From Zelonia costaricensis (lineage: Eukaryota; Euglenozoa; Kinetoplastea; Trypanosomatida; Trypanosomatidae), in the NCBI GenBank assembly GCA_030849075.1, contig JASAOO010003475.1, positions 1 through 64,000 on the forward strand: a stretch of DNA of 64,000 bases, given 5' to 3'. The notes under the pieces were generated by a model. The model was not told where the DNA came from. It did no database searches and saw only the letters and a program-made list of their open reading frames with translations. Of the stretch, positions 1 to 9,936 are shown piece after piece. Every line of letters begins with the position of its first letter. Within the stretch, counting starts at the first letter, position 1. Position numbers and translations under genes: made by a program.

Positions 1-264
1 AGGTCCTTGGGAGCGGGAAGGGCGATGAGGGAAGTGCTGGTAGATGCGAAATTGTGGCAGCACATCGCAGGGAAAGGGGGGAGGGAGGAAGGACGGGGAG
101 CACGAGTGCACAGGGGTAAAGAGATAGGAAAAAGTAGCGGTGTGTGTGTGTGTTTGTGTGGAAGAGAGCAGGAGTGGGGGGGGACTCAAAAAAAGGTGAA
201 CCGAGAGCGCGGGAGGTGCGGGAGTTAGCACGAGAACTACGCAACGCAGAACCGACGAAGAGAA

Positions 265-318
265 TACACACACACATACACACATACACAAACACACACA
301 CACACACACATACACACG
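265..318. repeat. CA-rich microsatellite
   Basis: Interrupted (CA)n tract in intergenic DNA. Confidence 0.9.
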
Positions 319-525
319 TAACCAGAGGAGAACAAGTTAGTGAGTCAAGCAAACCTAAAGAAAAGGAGAAGGAAAGGTAAGACCACGGATGCGTTGTGCA
401 CAGACGCTCGAGACACACAGAAGGGGGAGAAGAGGGAGGCAACACACAAACGGGACAAGGGAGGGAAACGCATGAGGGAGGGGGGAGGGGAGAGAAATAG
501 GCGCAATGGACGACATCATCCACCG

Positions 526-557
526 GCACACACACACATACACACACACACGCACAT
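526..557. repeat. CA microsatellite
   Basis: Interrupted (CA)n tract, followed at about 568-580 by a G run. Confidence 0.88.
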
Positions 558-660
558 GAGCCCCCGTTGGGGGGGGGGGCATACACACGCAGGGAGAGGG
601 GGAGAGAGGAGAGTGCACCAAGGCGCGGACCCACAGGTAGACGTTAACAGGCGCGGCCAA

Positions 661-688
661 CATACACACACACACACACACACACACG
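661..688. repeat. CA microsatellite
   Basis: Nearly perfect (CA)n tract with one TA unit near its left end. Confidence 0.9.
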
Positions 689-1143
689 GCAGCACGCCGC
701 AGCACACCGTACCTTGTTTAAACCGCAGAAACCGCGTCGGCGTGACACAGGCACTATCAAACACCACGCAGATAAGCCCACATGTGTTTGCTCTGTGGAG
801 ACGTACAAAAAAGGGAGAAACCCAAAAAAAGAAGAGAAGCAAAAAGTCAAGTCAAAATCCAAACGAGAAACACACGCACACACACATGCAACGTGTTGAC
901 AAGCGCGCGCGGCACGAGGCGGCGCACAGTGGGGAGAAAAGGGGGAAAAAGGCGGAGCGCGGAGCCGAAAACGGAGAAAGAAAGGAGCACCGCACACAAA
1001 AACTACAAAAGGAGGTGACGAGAACCGTAAAGGGGCACAGCGCTGATGCAATGAGTGATGATGCTGCGGCGGCTCCAGGTGCAACGTGGGCACAAATCTA
1101 CGTTTACACACACACCTCTGCACATCTCTGCACACGTACGCCG

Positions 1144-1149
1144 ACACAC

Positions 1150-1189
<40 letters not shown>
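1144..1189. repeat. CA microsatellite
   Basis: The longest CA block of the window, about 45 bp with single CG and TA interruptions. It lies in the left intergenic region. Confidence 0.92.
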
Positions 1190-1190
<1 letters not shown>

Positions 1191-1561
1191 AAGCGTTCGA
1201 GCACAAAGGCACGTCGACGAGAAGAAGATCTCAAGGTGCTTGCAGGTGCTGTGGTGTGAGAGGGGAAGGGGGGGTGGCATGAGGTGCGGTGGTGGGAGAA
1301 TAGGGGGTGGCGATCCAGGGAGGTGAGTGACTTGTGGGAGGTGTGGGGGAGGAGGCAGCGAGGAAGTGAGGGAGGGAAGGCAGCACAGCGGGGCGGAGAG
1401 GGGAAGGGGGGGAGGTAAGGTGCACACTGATGACACAAGTGGGCAGTGCGTGCGCTGCTCCTGTGGTGTGTTTGCGGGCCAGGGCCATCCGCCATCGACT
1501 GTGGCCCCACACGCCACTCCGCTGCGGTGTGCATCGAACCCCTCCGCCTTCCCACTGACAA

Positions 1562-1614
1562 CCACACACACAAACACACTCACTCACACACATACACTCA
1601 CGCATACACATAAA
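1562..1614. repeat. Imperfect CA-rich tract
   Basis: CA units mixed with CT and TA units in non-coding DNA. Confidence 0.85.
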
Positions 1615-2159
1615 CAAGCCAGAATGTACACATGCGGTTGAATAGAGACAAACGTAAACTCACGCACGGGGGAGGTGTGCACACGCGCAGGGTCGGGGAG
1701 GAGGCGGGGGACGGGGGGAGGCACTCGCGGGGGGGGGGGGTATGCAGAGACGAGCCGCCCTCCCCCAGCGCGCGCGACATGTGCGGGGGAACTTGCGTGC
1801 GAACGAGAGAGGGAGAGACAGACAGACAGATGCAATAAAGAGGACGACGGAAGAGGTGGAGGACGCTGCGAGGGGAGCGGGGGCACGCGCCCGTGCGTGC
1901 ACAGGGTGACTGTCCGCACACGCGTGCGCGTTCAGTCCAGGGAGGGAGGAGAAGCGATGGTGAGGCGAAGCCACGCAAGAGACGAGATCGATGGCGCCTG
2001 CAGACACCCGGCGAGTCGAAGAGAAGTCGCGAGTGGAAACTCCAAAACAAACGAGAAGGGACGAGCGAGAGTGAAACGACGTGCAGAAAGGCGTGCAGCC
2101 ACCAGCGGGGGAGGGAAGGGGGGACAGGGGGGGGGGAGACGGGCGCACCGCCGGTGTCG

Positions 2160-2191
2160 CACACAAACACACATACACACATACACACATG
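2160..2191. repeat. CA-rich tract
   Basis: Interrupted CA repeat in the same intergenic region. Confidence 0.85.
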
Positions 2192-3574
2192 CACCCATAT
2201 ACTGGCGCGCGCTTGGCATGGGCCAAGCACGGCGCATTCAGGAAAATGTGCGTGCGTACGTGTGTGCGTGTGTGTGTGTGTATGCGAGAGGATGATGATG
2301 CTGACGAACGCACATCGAGACGTTCGCGGAAAAGACGCGTCCGACAAGCGCAAGCAGAAGCAGAAGTAAAGACAGCAATCAAGAGAGAACAAGAAGGGCT
2401 AACAGTGCACAAAGCCAGCGAGCGCCAGCATGCAGCGAGGGCACCGCACATCCGCGCGTCGCCGATCTGGACAAGTTGCGCAAGAGAACCCAAACAAACA
2501 CAAGACGAAGGAAGGAAACACAGCAGGCGGCGAAGTGGGCGCGAGTGAAGGGAAAACGAGGGAGAAGGAACACAGCGGTGCCCCCACTCGGGGGACGACA
2601 CTGCGTCACCGAAGCGAAACAGAAAGCGCGTGCACACGCCCACTTCAATACACACGCGAGACCAACAGCGCAAGCAAGAGGAGGAGGAGAAGAGAAAGGA
2701 AGACGTAGAGAGGAAGGGAGGACACACTGTGACACATGAAGCTATAGGAGAGGCCAGTACAAAGCGAAAACAGAAAGTAGAACACGCAGAACACGCACAC
2801 AGGAAGAAGGCAGGACGCAGACACACGCACAACCGCCCATGCGCACACTCGGTTCGTGTGCGAGATGTCCCTTGAGGGAAAAGCGGTCGCACACTGCGAC
2901 AGTGCAGGAGAGAGAGAGAGTTGGAGGGGAAGGCGGGCAAGGAAGGGCGAAGGAGGGCGGCGAGGCACACAGAAGCGATTTGGTGTCGATGTGGGCAGTC
3001 GAGGAGGGGCAAGGGAGGGAGGGGGGGGAGGCACACGCGTAGTCCGCCACGCTGCACCACAGACAGCGCGACCACGACAAGCTAGCAAAAAGAGAAAGGC
3101 GAGAGAGACAAACGCAGAATCGAAACACAGAACTAAACACGCATAAAGGCCGACGCGTCGAGAGCTCAACTCAGCTAGGAGGGAGGGGAGGGGGGCGCGA
3201 CACACACGGGTGAACACCACGCCAAGCAGAAGGAGCGCTTCCCTCTCCTCCTCCCCACCTCCCTCCCCTTCGCTCTGCACCGTCCGGTCGAGCCGCTCGC
3301 AATTCCCTCTTTAGGATGCATCAGCGGCAGGCGTGCGGACATCAGCTCAGCAACCATCGGCTTCACCGTTGAGGTGCAGTGGGGAGGAGGCAGGGGAGAA
3401 GCGAGGTGGGGAGCTACACCGAGAAGGAAGAGCTTGCTTTTGGTGTGGAGCGTGAGAGGAGAGCCTTGCCACTCCCTCATCGACCCCCCCTTCCCTCCCT
3501 AGCAGAGCGACACCCACACACAGACAGACACACAGCAAGCACAGCGGGCGTCGAAAGCCGCGCGTGCCCACACG

Positions 3575-6500
3575 TCAGTATGGATCGCTGATCACCTCAA
3601 TGCCGACTCGCAGGCAGCCCCGTGCCAGGTAGCCCTCCTGCTCAAGCCGAAAGCGGTTGATGAAGCGCAACGGCCCCCAGCCCTTGCCGATGTAGTCCTC
3701 GCGCCAGTCCCGCACCACGTGCACGATGTCGCGCGACGTGTCGTCGTGGAAGAGCACGACGCGGAAGTCCACGCGGCGGTCGTGCCCCTCGGCGAAGAGG
3801 TACACGCCGCACTGCTCCCACGACGGGGAGGTATCGATCCCGACGTACCAGGATAGCCCCTGTGCGGTGAAGACGCGGCTGTAGCGCGGCGCCTGCAGCT
3901 CGGCCACATCGGCGATGACCCACACGAACTGGTCCGTGCCCCGCGCGTGGCTGCCGCCGCCGCCGCTGAGGGGCGTCATGGCGGGTGTCCTGCTGGGCTG
4001 CGGCACCGACGTCGCCATGTGCAGCTGCGGCGGGACGGAGACGGAGGGGGGGTTCATGGGCGGCGCGGGGACCGCAGCCACAGCCGTGGCGGATGCGGCG
4101 GCCGGCTGCGGCGGCGACGGCGTGCGCAGCGGCGAGACGCCATCGGCGCGATGCGAGGAGTCCGAGACACCGTAGCCGGCCCGCTGCGGTGCGCCACTCG
4201 GCACCCCCGCCATGGCAGGGCCAACGGCGCGCATCGGGAAGGTGGCGATGCTCATCGGAGGCCCGAGCGGGACGGGGGACAGCTGGTGGTACACGGGCAT
4301 GTGCGACGGGTACGCCTGGCTGAAGGGGCTCACCACATGCGGCAGCGACCCGCTGTTCATCGAGGTGTCCTCCATCACGGCCCCGGTGCTCATGCCGGCA
4401 GGGCTCGTGAGGTTTGCCAGCGGCGTGCCGCCCGGCGCGCCGGTGAGGTTCGAGATGGGGGTCGGGAGCACGAGGCTCGTTGCGCGTGCGTGCGGTACCG
4501 CCGCGCTCGGCAATGCCGCAGGCGGCATGGCCAGGCCGGCGTTCGACGAGGTCATCGACACGGAGACGGCGGCCTCGTGTCGACTGCTCGCTGTCGCTGC
4601 GGCGTCGTCGTCGTGGTCGCCGCGGTCGTCGCCCTCGTCGTCTGCATCGGGCAGAGAGCCGTGGGCACCGCACATCGTGCACCGGCGCCGCAGCACGTCC
4701 ACCTCCTCCTGCAGCAGTCGGCACTGCGTCACTGACGCGATGAGGGCCTGCGAGACGAGCAGGAGGTGCGCCGCAACGTCGTCCTTCACGTGCTGCGCTA
4801 TCTGCGCCCGCGTCAGCTGCGCGCTGCAGCCGTGCGCGGCGAAGGGGCACGGTGTGATGAGGTGCGGGCACTGGCGCAGGTGTGCGGCGGCGTCGGAGAT
4901 GCAGCCCCGCCACGGGCACTGCTGCTCCTCTGCCGCGGCGCCCACCGTGGCGCCATGCGATGGCTCCACCGCCGACTCACTCGGCGTCATGCCGCGCAGC
5001 TCGAGTTGCGCCGTGCGAGGCAGCGAGGCGGGACAGCGGCATCGCAGCGCGTTGATCTGACGCTGTGCGCGGGCGTCTGTGTGAAGCTGTTCGGCGACAA
5101 GCAGTGTGCGGTCCAGCGGACACATGGTGGTCTCCGGGCTGGTGCGCATCCACGTTTGCAGACAGCGGCAACAGAAGAGGTGGCCGCACGTCGTCGCCGT
5201 GGGCTGGCGGCACACCGACATGCACACCCCGCACACGAGGTCGTCCGGCACGGCGTCCGCGTCGACGATCACGACGGCGCTGTCGCTGATCTCGTACGTC
5301 AGCAGCGTGCCAACGTCCGACACGCTGACACCCATGGCTGCGGGCGCCGTGGTGGGTGCAGCTGTAGCCGCCGACGTGGCCGCGACCGCGCTGTTCGGCG
5401 TCTTCGTTCGCGGCGCGGTGGCGGGGGCACGCGGTGGGGGCGCCAAGGGGCTTTCCAGCGTCGTGGCGCCCATCGGCACGGCACTCGCAGACGCCCTGGC
5501 GGAGCTCGAGTCGCCGGCGCGGCGCTGTGCGGTGCTGCGCCACAGGCCCAGCGGCTGAAAGGCCAGCGCAGGCGACACGTCCGGCAGCGACGGCGGCGGC
5601 GGTGGTGGCGTGGTTGAGCTGCGCTCCCCCTGCTCCCCCTGCGACGGCGGCTGCCCCGCGGCGGGACTCGCGATGGCGCCGGCGGGAAGGTGGGTTGCGG
5701 ACACCGCTGCTGGCGCGCTCGTGAGGGGACTCACGCACCCGCCACTCACCGGCCCAACGCTCATGCCGCTGCTACCGCTGCTGCCGCGCGCTTCGGGGGC
5801 AGGTGTGAGGGTTCGCGGGGTGCTGGAGGCGGCCGCAGCGGCGGCAGCAGCCGGGGGACCCACCGCGGTGGCGCTGCGGCTGCTCGGGCACGAGCTGGAC
5901 CGCTGGGCAGAGGCGTTGAGCGACTCGCAGCGCAGCGGCGGCGGCTGCAGGCCGCGTGGACGGCTCCGTCCGAGGGGTGCCACGGCGGCGGTGTCGGTGC
6001 CCATAGCAGCGCTAATCATCACGGGCGCGGCCACGTCGCGTGAGAAGGCCATCGGCGGCGTGCGGTAGCCCTGGGACTGTGCGCTGCCAGAGCGCGGCGC
6101 TGCTGGGGGCGGGATGATGCGCTTGGCGGCTGTGGACGCGCAGGCGCCGTCGGGGGCGTTGATGGAGTGGGTCGCCGGCGTGCGCTGCCCGCCGCTGCCG
6201 CCGGCCTCCGTCAACCACGCTGGGGTGACGGTCGTCGAGGCCGCAGCCACCTTCGAGCGTGACGCGAGTGCCGCCACAGCGGAGGCGGTGTTCTCCAGCA
6301 CGCCCATGCTGACGTTGCTGACGCTGTTGCTCGTGCTGTGGCTGCTGCGGCTGTCGTGTGCGTCGGTCGCAGCTTCATCGCCCTCGCGGGGATGCTGAGG
6401 CCTGCCAGAGAAGCGAGTCAGCTGCCGCGTGCGCCGCTCCGCTGCCGTGGGGATGGTAGAGCTCTCCGGTCCGGCCCCACCACCGCCACCACCACCGGCG

Positions 6501-6631
6501 GTGGTGGTGGTCACGGGGGCGCCACCGCGTGCAGCAGCATGGTCGCGTCCAACCCTGTCACTGCTTTCGCGCCGGCGGGGAAAGAGAGACGGCGGCGGCG
6601 ACGGCGTGCGGGCGCGGCGAGTGTTCCGCAT
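3575..6631 (-). CDS. TRAF-like RING / zinc-finger / MATH-domain protein, probable E3 ubiquitin ligase
   Basis: This 1018-aa protein has the metazoan TRAF domain order. The long N-terminal half is Ser/Pro/Ala-rich and looks disordered. A RING finger follows at residues 467-507, with ligands C467, C470, C482, H484, C487, C490, C504 and D507. A TRAF-type zinc-finger stretch lies at about 570-612, and a MATH/TRAF-C beta-sandwich at about 900-1015, which includes the motif GWGPLRFI and the ending GCLRVGIEVISDPY. The last RING ligand is Asp in a CPLD motif, as in TRAF6-type RINGs. RING domains recruit ubiquitin E2 enzymes and MATH domains bind peptide ligands, so a substrate-selecting E3 is the likely role; the target is unknown. 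The open frame continues to a GTG at 6721, but 6631 is the first ATG. It is the last gene of the minus polycistron inside the window. Confidence 0.85.
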   Translation of the reverse strand: MRNTRRARTPSPPPSLFPRRRESSDRVGRDHAAARGGAPVTTTTAGGGGGGGAGPESSTIPTAAERRTRQLTRFSGRPQHPREGDEAATDAHDSRSSHSTSNSVSNVSMGVLENTASAVAALASRSKVAAASTTVTPAWLTEAGGSGGQRTPATHSINAPDGACASTAAKRIIPPPAAPRSGSAQSQGYRTPPMAFSRDVAAPVMISAAMGTDTAAVAPLGRSRPRGLQPPPLRCESLNASAQRSSSCPSSRSATAVGPPAAAAAAAASSTPRTLTPAPEARGSSGSSGMSVGPVSGGCVSPLTSAPAAVSATHLPAGAIASPAAGQPPSQGEQGERSSTTPPPPPPSLPDVSPALAFQPLGLWRSTAQRRAGDSSSARASASAVPMGATTLESPLAPPPRAPATAPRTKTPNSAVAATSAATAAPTTAPAAMGVSVSDVGTLLTYEISDSAVVIVDADAVPDDLVCGVCMSVCRQPTATTCGHLFCCRCLQTWMRTSPETTMCPLDRTLLVAEQLHTDARAQRQINALRCRCPASLPRTAQLELRGMTPSESAVEPSHGATVGAAAEEQQCPWRGCISDAAAHLRQCPHLITPCPFAAHGCSAQLTRAQIAQHVKDDVAAHLLLVSQALIASVTQCRLLQEEVDVLRRRCTMCGAHGSLPDADDEGDDRGDHDDDAAATASSRHEAAVSVSMTSSNAGLAMPPAALPSAAVPHARATSLVLPTPISNLTGAPGGTPLANLTSPAGMSTGAVMEDTSMNSGSLPHVVSPFSQAYPSHMPVYHQLSPVPLGPPMSIATFPMRAVGPAMAGVPSGAPQRAGYGVSDSSHRADGVSPLRTPSPPQPAAASATAVAAVPAPPMNPPSVSVPPQLHMATSVPQPSRTPAMTPLSGGGGSHARGTDQFVWVIADVAELQAPRYSRVFTAQGLSWYVGIDTSPSWEQCGVYLFAEGHDRRVDFRVVLFHDDTSRDIVHVVRDWREDYIGKGWGPLRFINRFRLEQEGYLARGCLRVGIEVISDPY

Positions 6632-7342
6632 GAGGGCCGGCGGTGTGCGTGCAGGGGGCAACACGTAGAACGCGAATTGAGTTGAGTGGGGAGAACGGGA
6701 GGGAGGGGAGGGGCAGTGCACTCCACTGCTCGAGCTCAGATGAGAAGACCGTCACCGCACGGCGGAGCGGCAATGTGACCAAGCAAGCGCGGTGTGCGGG
6801 AGCGGAGGGGGGGGTAACCCAGTGAAGTCCGAAGTCAAGCGGAGTGTACACACGCCCACACAGATACACACATACACAAACACACAGACACACACGGGTG
6901 CGCACAAAGGGGCTGGCAATCAAGTACAGGATGAGAAAGCAAAGCTAGTGGAGAGGGGACGGAAGAGGAGGTGTGTGAGGCAGCGTAGTGCGCCACAGCG
7001 CGAGGGAGCGAAAGACAGAGAGAAAAGAGAGGCAGCCCGACAGCTGCGGTAGCGAGGGGAGAGAGAGAGCGTGCACACGCGCTCACACAAACACACGCAC
7101 ACACTTGACAAAACTAACAAGAACAACGAGAATAGAACAAGACACACGCACACACCCACACACACAGTACTCCCAGAGAAATACGGCACACACAGACACG
7201 CACACGAGGGAGCAGCACAGGCAAGACAAGAAGCAAACAAAAACGAAAAAGAAGCCGGTCACAGAAGACGATGAGGTATCGAGCTCGAGGCTGAACCAGC
7301 CAATAAATACAGGCACCGTGGGAAGGCGCGGCGAGTAGCTTC

Positions 7343-7370
7343 CATACACACACACACACACGCACACACG
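7343..7370. repeat. CA microsatellite
   Basis: Interrupted (CA)n tract in intergenic DNA. Confidence 0.88.
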
Positions 7371-8201
7371 TATCCACCAGCACACGTCTAGATGTGTACG
7401 TGCAGGGACACGCACCGCGCACCGGTGTGACACGCGCACGTGGGTTCGCTGAGGTATGCGCTGGCACCCGCTACACAGCTGAGAGGGAGTTAAGAAAGGA
7501 AAGGGCAAGAGCGTGCGTGTTTGTGCGTCTTTGTGCGTGTGTGTGTGTGTTCGAGAGATCAGCGCGCAGGCGTGAGAGAAGGTCGGGCTCTAGCAGGGAG
7601 CACACCGGGCACGGATGGAAAGGACTCTCACGATGCGTGCAGGTCAAGTATGTGCTCGATGTGGTCGATGACAGTCGTTGAGCCGTGGGTGAATGCGCCG
7701 TAGGACAAGAGAGGTGCGGCGGCGCTTGTGTACGGGTGTGCGCCTGCTGCACGGGATGCAGGTAGTACGCGCACGCGGCTGCGGTGCACGGTGCAGCAGC
7801 AGCCACAGCCAAGCAGAATCACGCGACGCGAGTGTATGCCCCCACACGAGCACTAACGCACCGCCGCCTGCCCAGAGTGCAGCAGAAGCACCGAGTTGAA
7901 GAAGCGTCCAAGCGGGGAGAGGGGCGGTGGGGGGAAAACCAGCGAGACACGGTAAAGCGGCGAGCGCTGTGGTGGCGTAGGACAGGCGTGCGGCGGAGGA
8001 GAGGAGGGGGCAGGGGGCAGGGGAGCGCCGTGCGAGAGCGACACCCAGATGGCAGGAGAGACAGGCAGAGGGGGGGGGCCACGTGTACGCGTATGGGGGG
8101 AAGGGGGTGGAGGGCAGGAAGGACGCACCGAGGTGCAGAAAGGGAAGGGGGAGGGGGGGAGGGGGGAAGAGGGAGATGTAGACACAGCGTCAGCACACAC
8201 C

Positions 8202-8254
8202 GCACATACACACACACACACACACACTTACTCACACTCACGCTCACACACCCA
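8202..8254. repeat. CA-rich microsatellite
   Basis: Pure CA core at about 8208-8227, followed by CT/CA units. Confidence 0.9.
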
Positions 8255-9171
8255 CGGCCACGGTGCGTCGACGTCGGCGATGCAGTACAAAGGGTGGGGG
8301 AGTGAGCTCGGGAGGGAGGGGGGAAGTAGGGGAGAGCACGAACACGGGGGAGGAGGAGGAGCTGTGCGAGAGTGCAAGAGCCACGTAAACAGAGAGAGAA
8401 GCCAAGAAGTCACGAAACAGAGGAAGACAGAAGCAAGCCACGGCAAACGTGATCCACCGCACCGGGAGAACAGAAGCGACAAGGGGGATGTGGGGAGGGG
8501 GGGGGGCGCGGAGGGGAGTGGGAGTGGGAGTGGGTGTGCCAAGATAACGTGCGCTCTCACGAGTGAGCCCTCTCGCGCAGTCACGCACCGACACCGCGAA
8601 AGAGAGAGAGAGACCACTTGATCCGCACGCGCACGCACACAAGCGTGTATGAGCCTCACTCGAAGGCGGCCGCCACCGCACGTTGCGCAGTGCCTGAGTG
8701 GTGAGGGTTTGTGAGCACTGAAGGAGCTCGCGTGGCGCACAGGGGGAGGAGAGGAGCTGAGGTGATGCTGCGGTGGAGGGGGGCGAGGTGTAGCAGGTAT
8801 GTGACGTGCACGTTGCGCGTACCCACCCCCTCACGAACAGGTACGTGGGTGAGGGTGTGCTGAGTGTATGTGGGTGCGACGGTGTGCGATGTGCGATCTG
8901 TGTGTGTGCGTGCTGCGGCGGCGGCTCGTGTGTTGGTTCAGAGTCTTTTGGGGGCGAGGGAGGCTACAGTTGAGTCCTCTGACCTTCCCTTCCCTTCTCG
9001 GCTCTTCCCTTTTTTAGCTTGCCGGCGTCCCTTCACACGTTGGTGCGCGTGTCGTAGCCGACCACGTCCCGCGTCAGCGTGTCACGAACAAACGGGAAAG
9101 GAAGGGGGGCCTTGTGCTTTGTTAGGCAGTCGGGCTGGGGTGCGGCTCTGGCACACCACGAACTTTGACAC

Positions 9172-9193
9172 GTGTGTGTGTGTGTGTGTGTTT
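9172..9193. repeat. TG microsatellite
   Basis: First of three (TG)n blocks within 420 bp, in the predicted 3' UTR of the DmX-like gene. It reads as CA in the transcript. Confidence 0.9.
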
Positions 9194-9407
9194 GATGAAG
9201 TGCGTATGTCGATGCAGTGGAGGCGTGCGAGATGCGGGGGGGACAAGATTGGGGGGCAGGGTGAAGGACCCAGGCACGACTGTTGCCGAGAGAGCGAGAG
9301 AGAGAGACGTGGGGAGTGTGAAGGTCGAACCGGTGGACGATGTGGAGGGAAGGGCAGAGGAAGCAGGTGAAGGAGGGAAAGTCGTTTGCGATCTTTAGGA
9401 CCTACGC

Positions 9408-9423
9408 GTGTGTGTGTGTGTGT
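9408..9423. repeat. TG microsatellite
   Basis: Second of the three TG blocks downstream of the DmX-like stop codon. Confidence 0.88.
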
Positions 9424-9570
9424 CACTGCAGACACCGGGCGTGAGCTGTGCGTGATGGCTTTGCTTTCGCGTCCTCCGCTGCTTCACGCTCAAGGCCGCT
9501 CGCACGAGGGAACCAACTGCCACGTTGATTCCGTCGGAGAAGTTGTGGAGACGAGCGCTCAAGGCACTTC

Positions 9571-9592
9571 GTGTGTGTGTGTGTGTGTGTGT
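9571..9592. repeat. TG microsatellite
   Basis: Third TG block, about 350 bp beyond the DmX-like stop codon. Confidence 0.9.
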
Positions 9593-9936
9593 CGGTTCCC
9601 TCTTCGAAGAGGTCTCAGTCCAGAGTCGGGTCAAAAAATTGCAGCCGCCTGCGGGGGAGGTCATCGTGCTCGCGTTGTTCGAACGTGGTGGAACACTGAC
9701 GGTGGAGGATGCCACGTCGGTCTCGCATGCGCGAGGCCCGCACAGCGCCCCGCGATGCACATCGACGTGCACTGGAGCTGCGCGGAAAACCGCAACGCCA
9801 CGCGACGGTTGCCGCGCCCACGCCCGGGCACACCGACGCGCGCGCACACCCACGCACACAAACAGAGCAACGCTCTTCCTCCTCCCTCTCCCCCCCCCCG
9901 CGTCGCCTTCCTCCTCCGTTTCACAGCCGCTCGCTC

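Larger units (their letters stand above)
1..3574. other. Non-coding, microsatellite-rich intergenic region
   Basis: About 3.6 kb without a credible gene. It should hold the 3' UTR of the TRAF-like gene to its right and the upstream region of a gene beyond the left edge. It is purine-rich on the plus strand, so pyrimidine-rich in the minus-strand transcript, with repeated CA blocks and G or A runs. Several open frames of 100 to 470 codons exist, but they consist of His/Thr, Cys/Val, Arg/Gly or Pro/Ser runs dictated by the repeats and show no domain. Confidence 0.75.
6632..9936. other. Non-coding intergenic region with CA/TG repeats
   Basis: About 3.3 kb between the stop of the DmX-like gene and the start of the TRAF-like gene. 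It should hold the long 3' UTR of the former and the splice signals of the latter. CA tracts occupy its left part and three TG tracts its right end. The open frames present are low-complexity or antisense and show no recognisable domain. Confidence 0.7.

Noticed and set aside
340..1326. 328-codon plus-strand open frame
   Set aside because: It is composed of His/Thr runs from CA repeats and Arg/Gly-rich stretches, has no domain and is antisense to the polycistron.
1660..3075. 471-codon minus-strand open frame
   Set aside because: It is a Cys/Val/Ser/Pro-rich translation of purine-rich and CA-repeat DNA. No domain was seen and it does not start at an ATG in a convincing context.
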